DNA from: Bacteroidota bacterium
Lineage (GTDB): Bacteria; Bacteroidota; Bacteroidia; Cytophagales; Cyclobacteriaceae
Length of the DNA: 42,805 nt
Direction of reading: 5' to 3'
Assembly: GCA_016178785.1 (NCBI GenBank)
Contig: JACOSO010000044.1
Coordinates: 1 to 42,805 of the forward strand
The stretch's first letter is position 1. Every line of letters begins with the position of its first letter. The notes below the pieces were generated by a model. The model was not told the DNA's origin. It made no database searches and was given only the letters and a program-made list of their open reading frames with translations. Both the position numbers and the translations under genes were made by a program. Shown piece by piece: positions 16,513-25,433 of the stretch.

Positions 16513-16584
16513 TAGCCCCGGCAGGAATCGAACCTGCATCTTCAGAATCGGAATCTGAAATTCTATCCATTGAAATACGGAGCC
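16513..16584 (-). tRNA. tRNA-Arg (anticodon CCG)
   Basis: Minus-strand cloverleaf of 72 nt. The acceptor GGCTCCG pairs with CGGGGCT (two G-U pairs), the anticodon stem is TCAGA/TCTGA around loop TTCCGAT with anticodon CCG (16549-16551 on the plus strand), and the T-arm is GCAGG-TTCGATT-CCTGC. The D-arm is weaker (TTTC/GAA). The 3' CCA is not encoded. It decodes the Arg codon CGG. Confidence 0.93.
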
Positions 16585-16671
16585 GTGGATTTAAGGGACA
16601 TTGAACCATTCCCATTAAATTCGTTGCAAAAATAAGATAAAGCCTCGACAAGCTTAAAATAATTTTCACGC

Positions 16672-17385
16672 ATGAATATCACATCCCTGCACAAGGAGCT
16701 TCTTCATGAAATAATCAAAAATTCAGGTCAAGCCACGAAACATACTTTTCTGGATAGCTACTTGGGCAATAGCAACACTCGTTACGCGATTAGTATGCCC
16801 AAACTGAGAAGCGTTGGAAAAAATTGGTACAAAAACCAAACTTTTACTTCCAAAGAGTTTTTTCAATATATCACTTCGTTGATCAAGGCGCCTTCATCAA
16901 CCGAAAAGATGATGGGTGGTATTTTCCTTGACTTCGGGCGCAAACACCTTGACGAATTTGATCCAGCGATTTTAGATCAGTGGCTAAATCACCTTGAAGG
17001 CTGGGCCGAAATCGACACGCTATGCTACGGGCATTTTAAAGTCGAACGTGTATTGGAAAATTGGTCATCATGGAAAAAAGTTTTGTTCAAACTGAATAAG
17101 AGCAAAAACATCAATAAGCGAAGGGCATCGCTCGTATTGCTTTGCAAACCACTTACCCGATCAGATGACGAACGATTAGCGCGGCAAGCTTTTCAACTGA
17201 TCGATTCTTTAAAACATGAAAAGGAAGTATTGATCACTAAAGCAATTTCCTGGACCCTTCGCAGCATGGTGAAGCTTCATCGCAGTGAACTTAAAAAATA
17301 CATCGTCAAAAATAAATCTTCATTGCCTGCCATCGCAGTGCGTGAGACACTCACCAAACTGAAAACGGGAAGGAAAAACGGTTGA
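16672..17385 (+). CDS. DNA alkylation repair protein, AlkD-like
   Basis: A 237-residue all-alpha protein built of HEAT-like repeats. It carries the signature positions of the AlkD DNA glycosylase family, which excises N3- and N7-alkylpurines: Trp111 and Asp115 (EGWAEIDTL), Arg150-Arg151 (NKRRASLVLL), and Trp194 with Arg197 (AISWTLRSM). In Bacillus cereus AlkD the matching Trp, Asp, Arg and Trp contact the lesion and backbone. The length fits the family. It acts in the cytoplasm on damaged DNA. It is monocistronic, after the tRNA. Confidence 0.9.
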   Translation: MNITSLHKELLHEIIKNSGQATKHTFLDSYLGNSNTRYAISMPKLRSVGKNWYKNQTFTSKEFFQYITSLIKAPSSTEKMMGGIFLDFGRKHLDEFDPAILDQWLNHLEGWAEIDTLCYGHFKVERVLENWSSWKKVLFKLNKSKNINKRRASLVLLCKPLTRSDDERLARQAFQLIDSLKHEKEVLITKAISWTLRSMVKLHRSELKKYIVKNKSSLPAIAVRETLTKLKTGRKNG

Positions 17386-17386
17386 G

Positions 17387-17470
17387 CTAGATGTTTGCAA
17401 GGAGAAGCATGAGGAGAATTGCAATCGAAAACAAAAACACAAACATTTTCTTACTCATTTTTGCGATCAT
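17387..17470 (-). CDS. Candidate 27-aa hydrophobic membrane peptide
   Basis: A minus-strand frame reading MIAKMSKKMFVFLFSIAI then LLMLLLANI and a stop. It has a positively charged start and one clear transmembrane helix, the pattern of small bacterial membrane proteins. It may start at an internal Met (MSKKMFVF, 23 residues). It fills the gap between the AlkD and DUF2007 genes, which otherwise would hold about 160 bp without coding. There is no homology evidence. Confidence 0.3.
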   Translation of the reverse strand: MIAKMSKKMFVFLFSIAILLMLLLANI

Positions 17471-17546
17471 GGCTAAGGGGTTTAACTCAACGAAAGTGGT
17501 AACTTTAAGGATACCGCGCCTCACATGATTGTGTGGTGAAAAGATT

Positions 17547-17933
17547 ATGACTGAACCTCAAGAAAAAATAATTGTTTTTCGTTCGTACGATACGATCGTG
17601 GAGGCCAACCTGGCTAAAACTAAATTAGATGCTTACGGCATACCCTGTTTTCTTACCGATGAGCATTTGACAAATCTCTATCCCATTCAAAATGCTATTT
17701 TTCCCGGTGCACGACTCCACATTTTTGAAAGGGATGCTGATGAGGTTAGATCGCTTCTGGAAGAAGGAATTGAATTGAAAGACATTACGTGTAGCAAATG
17801 TGGTTCTGACTATTATGAGTCAATTCCCGCATGGAGAAAAATGTATTTCAGTTTATTAATGCTCCTTGAATTATCGCCCTCGACCACCGAACCGAAAGAC
17901 TATCATTGCAAAAATTGTGGGAATTATTTTTGA
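17547..17933 (+). CDS. DUF2007 protein with zinc ribbon
   Basis: A 128-residue protein; ATG 17547 is chosen over a weaker upstream TTG. Residues about 7-75 are a DUF2007 domain ('putative signal-transducing protein'): VFRSYDTIVEANLAKTKLDAYGIPCFLTDE...ARLHIFERDADEVRSLLEE. A C-terminal zinc ribbon follows, with CSKC (82-85) and CKNC (121-124) separated by a hydrophobic stretch. The DUF2007 domain resembles the ACT-like fold and its target is unknown. The stop is 5 bp before the end of the convergent amidohydrolase. Confidence 0.88.
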   Translation: MTEPQEKIIVFRSYDTIVEANLAKTKLDAYGIPCFLTDEHLTNLYPIQNAIFPGARLHIFERDADEVRSLLEEGIELKDITCSKCGSDYYESIPAWRKMYFSLLMLLELSPSTTEPKDYHCKNCGNYF

Positions 17934-17938
17934 TTGGT

Positions 17939-19930
17939 TCACTTCCAAAAACCAAAACCATAAGATTGATACATCGCTTTAGGGTCGTATAGGTTTCCGT
18001 TTTTCATTACCAGCTCTACGTTACGAATGTTACTAATGTTTTTTAGCGGATCACCATCTATTAAAATCAGGTTTGCTTTTTTACCGACCTCGATTGAACC
18101 AAATTCTTTTTCTTTGCCGGCTACCCTCGCTGATACGATGGTAGCGCTTTGCAACACTTTTGCGTTTGGCACCCCTGCTTTTACATATAGCTCCAATTCC
18201 CGATGCAACGCAAACCCGGGGAAGTCGTCCGTGCCGGGCACGAAGGTTATTTTATTATCAAAGAGCAATTTGAGCATCTTCAACATTTTATCAAACGAAA
18301 GATTGTAATCTGCTTCGTGGCCTTTGCGTGTGGGCAAACCCCCTGAATAAAGTCCTCTCCGGAATTCTGCCGGAAACCGGTTGACTATAGTCTCATACCC
18401 TTGGGCAAGTTTTCCTTCATCATTGGTAAACATTCCTTCAAAAATTGCCAGCGTTGGGTCGACCACAATATTTTTGCTTTTCAGTAATTGAATGAACTGC
18501 TTGGTGGCGGCACTATTGAGGTCAATGTTTTTGGCTCGCTGCGCTACTTTAATAAATCTTCCCATCGAGCGTGTATCCACAGTGTCACCCATGAAATTGA
18601 GCATGATCATGTTCATGTGCATGATCTGATCATAACCGTCATTCACAGCGCGTGTAGCAGTCATAAATGATGGAATATGGCCGCACACCTTCAAGCCTCG
18701 ATTATGAGCTTGTGCTGCCAGTGGTTTTACCCAATCTGGTGGAATAGAACTATAAAGCTTGACTTGCTGATATCCCCGATCTGCATAAAAGTTCACTGCC
18801 TCTAATCCTTCTTCCAATGTCTTCACGATTTTTCCTGTTGGCCCAGCAAATGGTCCAGCAAAATCGATGAACCCCGACATGATCGAAACCTCGGGACCGA
18901 GCAATTCATCAGTATCTACTTTCTTTTTTGTTTCGGGAAGATCAAATCCATTCGCCATATCCTTAATATTAGTGACACCACCTGCGAGATGGTATAGGCC
19001 CTGAGTAGGATTATAGTGCGCATGATTATCCCACAATCCAGGCATTAAGATTTTCCCAGATGCATCAATAACTTTAGCACCGGTTGGAATGTTAACTGAT
19101 TTGGATTTGCCTACGGTAATGATTTTGTCATTCTCAATAATGACAGCCTGGTCTTTCAGATATTTTCCTTTAATGGCGTCAAATACTGTTGCGTGATTAA
19201 ATACCACGGGTACTTTAAATGTTTGAGTAAACTTATCCGCCTGAAATTCAAAGTAGTCGTGCTCAGCTTTCTTTTGAGCTTCATATAATTCGTCAGCTAA
19301 GTCTTCGCGTCCTTTTTCGATTACGTTGCTCCAACTGCTGACGGAAGCAAAGAATTTATTTTTTGGAGTGAACCATGCGTGGTAAGGAGCGCCACCTGCG
19401 CCACTAAATTCGTAGAGCGCAAACTCCTCCTTAAACCCATTAATGGTTAGCTCGTGGTTTTTAATGTGGTTTACGAATAAAAATCCGGAGGGGAGAACAT
19501 CTACTTTGTGATCGGCATTTTTCAATGCAATATGCAAGGCCCATTCAATCTCGGCTGGCGTTGAATTCAATGCAGAGTATAGAAATGGCGAAGTGATCTG
19601 TTTTTCACCTTGCTCTATATTGTTTTTCCATCGGGCGACTCCGTCTTTGATTTCAAAAGTCTCTTTTACCTGAGCCTTAAAATAATCAACGCCTGTGATT
19701 TCACGATAGATGGGCAAACCATTCTCGTTCGTTTTCAAGACAACACTTTGTTTTGGCCCGCGCCCCCGGTCATTGAATTCGTAAAATAGAGCATAGGTAT
19801 TAGGTGCGCTTGACACAACCCAATGTTTCCCCACTTGTTTGCCTGATGAAACAATAGAGTATTGAATGGTATCTTGAGCTTGCAAAAAGCTAGGAATTGC
19901 AATACCAAGGAGAAAGCAGAATGATTTCAT
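17939..19930 (-). CDS. Large secreted amidohydrolase with N-terminal extra domain
   Basis: A 663-residue protein with a signal peptide (MKSFCFLLGIAIPSFLQAQ). Residues about 20-230 are a beta-rich domain not typical of the core enzyme. The amidohydrolase module follows: HxH ligands His303 and His305 (WDNHAHY), Lys391 (VKLYSS, likely carbamylated), His418 (CGHIPS), His438 (IMHMN) and Asp568 (PGTDD). Asp plus all His ligands are present, so it should be active, with a binuclear metal centre. The substrate is unknown; the group includes peptidases acting on small peptides. It lies 31 bp downstream of the PD40-OmpA gene and probably shares its transcript. Confidence 0.92.
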   Translation of the reverse strand: MKSFCFLLGIAIPSFLQAQDTIQYSIVSSGKQVGKHWVVSSAPNTYALFYEFNDRGRGPKQSVVLKTNENGLPIYREITGVDYFKAQVKETFEIKDGVARWKNNIEQGEKQITSPFLYSALNSTPAEIEWALHIALKNADHKVDVLPSGFLFVNHIKNHELTINGFKEEFALYEFSGAGGAPYHAWFTPKNKFFASVSSWSNVIEKGREDLADELYEAQKKAEHDYFEFQADKFTQTFKVPVVFNHATVFDAIKGKYLKDQAVIIENDKIITVGKSKSVNIPTGAKVIDASGKILMPGLWDNHAHYNPTQGLYHLAGGVTNIKDMANGFDLPETKKKVDTDELLGPEVSIMSGFIDFAGPFAGPTGKIVKTLEEGLEAVNFYADRGYQQVKLYSSIPPDWVKPLAAQAHNRGLKVCGHIPSFMTATRAVNDGYDQIMHMNMIMLNFMGDTVDTRSMGRFIKVAQRAKNIDLNSAATKQFIQLLKSKNIVVDPTLAIFEGMFTNDEGKLAQGYETIVNRFPAEFRRGLYSGGLPTRKGHEADYNLSFDKMLKMLKLLFDNKITFVPGTDDFPGFALHRELELYVKAGVPNAKVLQSATIVSARVAGKEKEFGSIEVGKKANLILIDGDPLKNISNIRNVELVMKNGNLYDPKAMYQSYGFGFWK

Positions 19931-19961
19931 TTACTTTGATTTATGCTTAAAGAAATTCTAA

Positions 19962-21722
19962 TCAAATTTTCAAAATCGTAAACTCCACCCTTCTGTTGTT
20001 AGCACGGCCTTCATCGGTCTCGTTGGTGTCGATAGGTTTTGTTTCGCCATAGCCGTGTGCTTGTAAACGATTTTTATCAATCTCTTGGCTGACCAGGTAG
20101 TCAACCACTGCTTGCGAGCGGCCCTGTGACAAATTCAGATTGTACTCATCCGATCCTTTGCTGTCGGTGTGGCCTTCAATCTCGATCGATACATGTGAAT
20201 TTTGTTTTAGGAAATCAACTACTTTATTCAGCTCAACAAATGACTCGGATTTTAAAGTAGTCTTATCAAAATCGAAATAGATATTTTTCAGTCGCACAGT
20301 TACCCCCACTTCAATCGGTGTCATCAGAATGTTCTTCATCACCGGGATAGTATTTTCATCAATCACTTGAACACTGTCAGTGGCATTGATGTATCCTTCC
20401 GCTGAAACATTAAAAATATACCAACCAAATCCCGAGATATCCTGACTATAACTTCCACCATCTGCCAAGGGTGACATCAACGAAGCATTCCCTTTTTGAA
20501 CAAGAGTAATTTTTGGAGCAGACACCTTGTTATTGGTCTTTTTGTCGAGTATGTCACCTGCTAAGGACAATTGCTTTGCCAAAGGTGTCAAATAAACGTC
20601 AACGTGCAATGTGGTGTCACGGTTAAGGCGAGGCACTTTGTAATCGCCTGCTGTCGGCAAAAATCCAGTTGCATTTGCAGCAATGCTGTACCCATCCACT
20701 TCTGGAATCCGCGTTTCAAACTTTCCACTAACAGCAGATTTCAAGCTGATCGGTTGTTTCAATTCTTTCAGTTTCACATCGACATTGGCTGCGATGGGCT
20801 GCTTTGTTTTTTGATTATACGTCATGCCCGATAATAGAATATTAATGTTCCTTGGTTTCAAAATGAGGAGATCATAATTTCCTCCATCCACTTTTGCACC
20901 AGCACGGGCTGTAAAAATATTTCCTTTGGAGTCAACGGTGAAGTAGGCATCATCCGCAACCGTGTTTACTGCCCGCCCGAGATTAACCGGTTCGCTCCAG
21001 TTTTGCCACGAGTCGTCAAGGCGGGTGGTCTTGTATACATCAGTGCCTCCAATACGATCTTTTGAGAAACGATTGCTTGCGAAGTATAACGTTTTTTGAT
21101 CGGGTGCAATGAATGGTGAGAAGTCATCGCCCATGGAGCTGATCTTCATCTTTACCGGTTTTGAAAAATGACCATCGGGTTGTCTGCTGCTCAAATACAA
21201 ATCGCTGAATTTATCATTTAGCTTTTCAGAGAAATAAATGATCATCTGTTTTCCATCGGCAGAAAGAGTTGCCCCATAAAAAATTCCCTTATTCATTTTA
21301 TCAAAATCAGTGACGTTAAGTTCCGTCAAACTGCCTGAAGTGCCGGCAATGGAAAATCCCTTTTCGTTTTTCGAACGACCGCCCCGAATGAATTGTGATC
21401 CATCAGGAAGAAAATTAAAAACAGCATTGTTGCGATTCTGATTAAATGGTGAACCAAGATGTTTGGCCTTAGACCACTCTCCTTTGTCGTCTAGTGTCGA
21501 GACCCAAATGTCTTGCGTGCTCTCTTTACCGAAGGCGTTTTCAGGATGATCGGCCACCACAAAGTAAAGGCTTTTGCCATCGGGCGAGATTACAGGCGAG
21601 ACTTCGTTATAGCGTGTGTTCACATTGTCACTCATTTTCACCAGCTCGTAGCGCGGGCTGATTTCCTGAGCCGGTGAGATTAGCCAAGACAGACAAAGCA
21701 AAAACAGTAGAGGTGCTCGCAT
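19962..21722 (-). CDS. PD40 beta-propeller plus OmpA-domain envelope protein
   Basis: A 586-residue protein with signal peptide. The N-terminal half has WD40-like PD40 repeats (SPVISPDGKSLYFV, ATLSADGKQMIIYF, SPFIAPDQKTLYFASNR, YFTVDSKGNIFTA). Carboxypeptidase-regulatory-like domains (LSGMTYNQKTKQPIAANV, LAGDILDKKTNNKVSA) follow. The C-terminal OmpA domain (KNIYFDFDKTTLKSES...IEGHTDSKGSDEYNLNLSQGRSQAVVDYL) binds peptidoglycan. This build is common in Bacteroidota, including gliding/type IX secretion-linked proteins such as PorE, though nothing here places it in that apparatus. It is followed by the amidohydrolase gene. Confidence 0.94.
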   Translation of the reverse strand: MRAPLLFLLCLSWLISPAQEISPRYELVKMSDNVNTRYNEVSPVISPDGKSLYFVVADHPENAFGKESTQDIWVSTLDDKGEWSKAKHLGSPFNQNRNNAVFNFLPDGSQFIRGGRSKNEKGFSIAGTSGSLTELNVTDFDKMNKGIFYGATLSADGKQMIIYFSEKLNDKFSDLYLSSRQPDGHFSKPVKMKISSMGDDFSPFIAPDQKTLYFASNRFSKDRIGGTDVYKTTRLDDSWQNWSEPVNLGRAVNTVADDAYFTVDSKGNIFTARAGAKVDGGNYDLLILKPRNINILLSGMTYNQKTKQPIAANVDVKLKELKQPISLKSAVSGKFETRIPEVDGYSIAANATGFLPTAGDYKVPRLNRDTTLHVDVYLTPLAKQLSLAGDILDKKTNNKVSAPKITLVQKGNASLMSPLADGGSYSQDISGFGWYIFNVSAEGYINATDSVQVIDENTIPVMKNILMTPIEVGVTVRLKNIYFDFDKTTLKSESFVELNKVVDFLKQNSHVSIEIEGHTDSKGSDEYNLNLSQGRSQAVVDYLVSQEIDKNRLQAHGYGETKPIDTNETDEGRANNRRVEFTILKI

Positions 21723-21800
21723 GTGGGGTTTTTTGTTTAAAGATAAATGATTTTGCGCTGATGGCGAATCGGATATTTCCGGTCCTTTATAGTTACGAAC

Positions 21801-22472
21801 CTATCGCCTGGTATAGACCAAAACAAATTCGGGGTTAACTTCATAACACAACTCCACCCTTGTCTCTTTCCTACTTTCAGAAATGACTCCAATCAGGGTT
21901 CCTTCTTCTTGTAAATGAAAAGGCATCACGTTGAGTTGATTATTAAAATGCAATCCGCCAGTACCATGGATCTTGAACATGGTTTCTTTGGCACACCAGT
22001 ACACACAATGTTTTATTACATCAGTGCCCGCATCTTTCAACTCAGCCGGAGACATTATTCGTGGAGCAATGTTCAACAGCTTATTGCGAGGCTGCTCCAG
22101 GTCAATGCCTACCGGATCATCGTGATCGATTTGAGCAGCTACAAACGGAAATGAATGTGAGAGTGATATATGATGTGGGTATTTTTCAAGGAACGGTTTT
22201 CCAAAACCATCCTTTCGGATACCAAAAAACCGAAGCCCCATATGGTTACAGAGCGTAAGAATTAGTTGGCGGCTAGCCAGCCATTCCAATCTTTTCTTTT
22301 CATTTACAATTTCTTCAGGAACGCTGCCAATAATTCCACTAGATATTTGAGATTCATTTTCAGTGATGTGCCAAACCGCCCTACCGCTTTGTGGTCCGTG
22401 TTGATGGAATTCTCTGAGAGGCATTGGCAATTGCGTTTTATGATCCAATTTTGTCAAAAATATTCTTTTCAT
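21801..22472 (-). CDS. 4'-Phosphopantetheinyl transferase (Sfp-type)
   Basis: A 223-residue protein; ATG 22472 (MKRIFLTKLDHK) is preferred over an upstream start that would add an unlikely 19 residues. Two Mg2+-binding motifs are visible: VGIDLE (121-126, Asp124, Glu126) and WCAKETMFK (159-167, Glu163, Lys167). KDGFGKPFL and HISLSHS (101-107) complete the coenzyme A site. It transfers 4'-phosphopantetheine from CoA to a Ser of acyl or peptidyl carrier proteins. No carrier protein or synthase is adjacent, so its partner is elsewhere. It is divergent from the WD40 gene. Confidence 0.95.
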   Translation of the reverse strand: MKRIFLTKLDHKTQLPMPLREFHQHGPQSGRAVWHITENESQISSGIIGSVPEEIVNEKKRLEWLASRQLILTLCNHMGLRFFGIRKDGFGKPFLEKYPHHISLSHSFPFVAAQIDHDDPVGIDLEQPRNKLLNIAPRIMSPAELKDAGTDVIKHCVYWCAKETMFKIHGTGGLHFNNQLNVMPFHLQEEGTLIGVISESRKETRVELCYEVNPEFVLVYTRR

Positions 22473-22634
22473 CACCCTTGAGCAAAATTTAACCGCGATC
22501 GCATCAACAACTTGGACAGCAAAAAACATATAGCACTTCGGTCAGAGCTGCTGATTAACTTTGATTTTCATGATTTCTTTGCTTTAATTTTAAACCCATT
22601 CTTCCCTCGGCTAATTCAATTACCTTGACTCACA

Positions 22635-23555
22635 ATGCAGTCTTCTAAAATTCAGGTAACTAAGCTTCATGCTTTCACCGGTCATCGCGATTGTGTTTAC
22701 ACATTGCAACCGGCAGATGACCCTCATTTATTTTTTTCAGGTGCGGGTGATGGAATGGTAGTACTTTGGAATTTGAAAGAGAAAGGCGATGGCGAACTGA
22801 TTGCACAACTTGCAAATTCCGTTTATTCACTCCATCATTTGATGAATGAAAAATTACTTGTCGCGGGGCAAAACTATTCAGGCATACACTTGATCGATTA
22901 CCAAAACAAAAAGGAAATTGCTTCGATGCAACTCACCTCATCTGCCATTTTTGATATTCAATCATTTGCAAATGATTTGATTATCGCTACCGGTGATGGC
23001 ATGATCACCATAGTTGATCTAGAAAAATGGGTTGTCAAGAAAAGAATAGCACCGACTGAAAAAAGCGCCAGAGCCATTGCCCTCAATAAAGTTTCTGGCG
23101 AAATAGCGGTTGGTTTTAGCGATAATATCATTCGTGTTTTTGGTTTGAGTGACTATCACCTAAAACAGGAGATTAACGCTCATGAGAATTCGGTCTTCGC
23201 GCTGAGCTATTCGCCTGATGGCAAATTTTTATTCAGTGGTTCTCGGGATGCACGATTAAAGGTTTGGGATGTGCTATCAAATTATAACCTGACTGAAGAG
23301 GTTGTTGCCCACATGTACACCATAAATCACATCGTTTTCAGTCCCGATGGAAAAAATTTTGCGACCTGCAGTATGGACAAGTCGATTAAGATATGGAACC
23401 TGGAAGACTTGAAGCTTTTAAAAGTAATAGACAAAGGCCGACACGCTGGCCACGGTACTTCGGTAAACAAACTGCTGTGGACCTTGTTTAATAATCAATT
23501 GGCAAGTGCCAGCGATGACCGTTCCATTTCTGTCTGGGATTTACTATTTTTGTAA
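22635..23555 (+). CDS. WD40-repeat protein
   Basis: A 306-residue beta-propeller with about seven WD40 units. Clear ones are LHAFTGHRDCVYTLQ...DGMVVLWNL, INAHENSVFALSYSPDGKFLFSGSRDARLKVWDV, VVAHMYTINHIVFSPDGKNFATCSMDKSIKIWNL, and the last, LASASDDRSISVWDLLFL. No signal peptide is seen, so it acts in the cytoplasm as a protein-binding scaffold; partners are unknown. It precedes the DivIVA gene by 92 bp on the same strand. Confidence 0.92.
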   Translation: MQSSKIQVTKLHAFTGHRDCVYTLQPADDPHLFFSGAGDGMVVLWNLKEKGDGELIAQLANSVYSLHHLMNEKLLVAGQNYSGIHLIDYQNKKEIASMQLTSSAIFDIQSFANDLIIATGDGMITIVDLEKWVVKKRIAPTEKSARAIALNKVSGEIAVGFSDNIIRVFGLSDYHLKQEINAHENSVFALSYSPDGKFLFSGSRDARLKVWDVLSNYNLTEEVVAHMYTINHIVFSPDGKNFATCSMDKSIKIWNLEDLKLLKVIDKGRHAGHGTSVNKLLWTLFNNQLASASDDRSISVWDLLFL

Positions 23556-23647
23556 AGCGTTCTGTCACAGACTTTTATTTTACCCTCTGGAGGGGCAATT
23601 TTTTAAACTGAGGTGAGTTATTTTTTAAACTAAAATTTGAAAGCATT

Positions 23648-24364
23648 ATGAAGATCACACCTTTAGAAATCCGTCAAAAATCTTTTGAACGTACGCTTCG
23701 TGGCTACGACAAAGACGAAGTCAACGCGTTTCTGCAAACCCTTTCGCAAGAGTGGGAGCGCACGCTTGACGAATGCAAAGAAATGCGCATCAAGCTTGAA
23801 GCCACCGAAAAAGAAGTCAACAAGCTGCGTGAAGTAGAGAGCTCGCTATTCAAAACACTTAAGACAGCTGAAGATACCGGTGCCAACGTGATAGAGCAGG
23901 CCAACAAAACAGCCGAGCTGATCTTGCGCGAGCACCAGTTGAATGCCGATGCAATTTTGCATGAAGCAAAAACAAAAGCAAAAAATACCATTGAGGAAGC
24001 GGAAATGAGTTCCCGGCAGATGTTGGCTGAAATGGAGGACCGATTGAAGACACTCGGGCAACATTACAAGAATCTTGAGCTGCACAAAGAAAATTTACTA
24101 GGCGACCTGAAGCGGATTGCGAATGAGACAATCGATCGCGTTGAGCGGGCGAAGACCCGTGAATTTGACCCTGACCAACATTTGGCCATGGCTAAACGCG
24201 AAACAAAAAAATCTCTTTTCCCAAATGCTGAAGTAGAAGCTGAATTGACGAAGCCCGAAGCAGCAACACCCGCTCCTCCTGCCGCGCCTCTACCGGAGCC
24301 TGCAAAGCCTTCCATGGCAGAAGTAATGAAAACGCAGCGCTCCTTCTTTGATGAAATTCAATGA
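23648..24364 (+). CDS. DivIVA-domain protein
   Basis: A 238-residue protein. The first 60 residues hold the DivIVA membrane-binding motif (MKITPLEIRQKSFERTLRGYDKDEVNAFLQ), followed by long coiled coils (about 30-165) and an Ala/Pro-rich linker ending in a short tail, KTQRSFFDEIQ. In Gram-positive bacteria DivIVA proteins sense negatively curved membrane and place division or growth machinery; in Bacteroidota their role is poorly known. Its stop overlaps the folB start by 4 bp (ATGA), so the two genes are coupled. Confidence 0.93.
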   Translation: MKITPLEIRQKSFERTLRGYDKDEVNAFLQTLSQEWERTLDECKEMRIKLEATEKEVNKLREVESSLFKTLKTAEDTGANVIEQANKTAELILREHQLNADAILHEAKTKAKNTIEEAEMSSRQMLAEMEDRLKTLGQHYKNLELHKENLLGDLKRIANETIDRVERAKTREFDPDQHLAMAKRETKKSLFPNAEVEAELTKPEAATPAPPAAPLPEPAKPSMAEVMKTQRSFFDEIQ

Positions 24365-24723
24365 TGGGAAAAATTTCGCTGGAGGGACTTGAGTTTCATG
24401 CTTATCATGGAGTCTATCCGCACGAACGATCTTCCGGCAACAAGTTCGAAGTAGATGTAGTTGTTGAAACTGAAATTCAGGACTCCGCTTTTCAAGACGA
24501 CTTGCGAGGCACAATCAACTATGAAGACTTGTACTCGCTGGTGAAAACCGAAATGGAAAGACCCTCCAAGCTGCTCGAGACAGTAGCTCACAATATCGCT
24601 GAAACGATCTTGAAAAAGTTTGCGAGCGCAAAAAATGCCGAAGTGAAAATCTCAAAGTTTAATCCCCCAATCGGTGGGGTGTGTAAGAAGGCGAGTGTGG
24701 TTGTCGCGACTTTTAGGACTTAG
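24361..24723 (+). CDS. folB: Dihydroneopterin aldolase
   Basis: A 120-residue protein. FolB signatures are LEFHAYHGVYPHER (residues 10-23, with the Glu at position 22), a middle part with INYEDLYSLVKTEM and LLETVAHNIAETIL, and the end SKFNPPIGG. It cleaves 7,8-dihydroneopterin to 6-hydroxymethyl-dihydropterin and glycolaldehyde in folate synthesis. The ATG overlaps the DivIVA stop (ATGA), with no other folate genes next to it. A short repeat stretch follows the stop. Confidence 0.95.
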   Translation: MMGKISLEGLEFHAYHGVYPHERSSGNKFEVDVVVETEIQDSAFQDDLRGTINYEDLYSLVKTEMERPSKLLETVAHNIAETILKKFASAKNAEVKISKFNPPIGGVCKKASVVVATFRT

Positions 24724-24793
24724 GTATTAGGACTTGGGACTTAGGTCTTGGCATTAGCGATAAATACGATGGACGATGGACTATCGACCATCG
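24720..24793. repeat. Degenerate TTAGGACTTGGGACTTAGG and GATGGACTATCG words
   Basis: Two word types lie side by side: repeats of GGACTTGGG/GACTTAGG (24721-24755) and repeats of CGATGGA with an inverted CCATCG (24767-24793). The first type recurs, longer and as an inverted pair, at about 36346-36503. It lies between the convergent folB and IscA-like genes. Confidence 0.6.
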
Positions 24794-24794
24794 A

Positions 24795-25127
24795 CTATTT
24801 GTGCCAACCTCCGCGATCTATGGCTTCTTGTTCAACGAAAATGAACCCACGCGCATCTGCTCCCTCATAAAAATCTACAGCCTTGCCAATAAGATACATC
24901 GTGTGCTTTTTATCGACAAAAATTTTGATGCCTTCAGCTTCGTAAGTGAGATCAGATTCTTTTTGTTTGTCAAAGCCAATAATTAGCGAAACACCTCCGC
25001 ATCCATGTCCACCACGCACACCCACGCGCAAGCCATAGCCCTCAGGGATGTTTTTAGTTTGCATGATCTTACGAGCTTCAGCAGCAGCCAGCGGGGTAAG
25101 CGATACGGGATGGAGATTGTCGAACAT
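24795..25127 (-). CDS. HesB/IscA-family protein lacking C-terminal Cys pair
   Basis: A 110-residue A-type carrier-like protein. It has the typical start (VSLTPLAAAEARKIM) and GLRVGVRGGHGCGGVSLIIGF, with one Cys (Cys43) at the position of the family's first conserved Cys. The usual C-terminal CGCGxSF is missing: the sequence ends FIFVEQEAIDRGGWHK. Without those two cysteines, cluster or iron binding by the classical three-Cys mode is unlikely, so the function may differ. Its ATG directly follows the toxin stop (TAAATG), and an AAGGAG ribosome site lies inside the toxin end, so it is coupled to the toxin-antitoxin pair. Confidence 0.88.
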   Translation of the reverse strand: MFDNLHPVSLTPLAAAEARKIMQTKNIPEGYGLRVGVRGGHGCGGVSLIIGFDKQKESDLTYEAEGIKIFVDKKHTMYLIGKAVDFYEGADARGFIFVEQEAIDRGGWHK

Positions 25128-25433
25128 TTAAACTCCTTTTAATTTGTTCGGATTTTGCGATGTATGGAATATCCTAGAGATGACCACTCTGTCTTTTTCT
25201 ACTCTGTAAATAATCTTGTAAGCAAACGCCAATAAAAATCTATATTCTGACTTCTTATGCTTCAAGAGCTTCTCGATGGTGCCCAATTGGGGATGCTCCC
25301 CAAGCAAAGATGTTGATTTAACAACCTTGTCGAGAACGATGGCAGCGTAAGAGCTGCCACGCTCTTCTTTGATGTAATTGACAGCTCGTTCCAATTGGCC
25401 AAATGCTCGATTGGTCCAGATTATTTTAACCAT
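25128..25433 (-). CDS. ParE/RelE-family toxin
   Basis: A 101-residue protein of the ParE/RelE toxin fold: start VKIIWTNRAFGQLERAVNYIKE, middle LLGEHPQLGTIEKL, and end YRFLLAFAYKIIYRVEKDRVVISRIFHTSQNP. The HTSQNP ending is typical of ParE-like members. ParE inhibits DNA gyrase; RelE cleaves mRNA at the ribosome; which applies here cannot be told. It overlaps the antitoxin gene by 13 bp and ends directly at the start of the IscA-like gene. Confidence 0.9.
   Translation of the reverse strand: MVKIIWTNRAFGQLERAVNYIKEERGSSYAAIVLDKVVKSTSLLGEHPQLGTIEKLLKHKKSEYRFLLAFAYKIIYRVEKDRVVISRIFHTSQNPNKLKGV

Noticed and set aside
23581..23603. Terminator in the WD40-DivIVA gap (CCCTCTGGAGGGG then T-run)
   Set aside because: The stem is only four base pairs with a tetraloop, too weak to call.
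24721..24793. Minisatellite or CRISPR between folB and the IscA-like gene
   Set aside because: The words are degenerate with no regular unit length or spacers.
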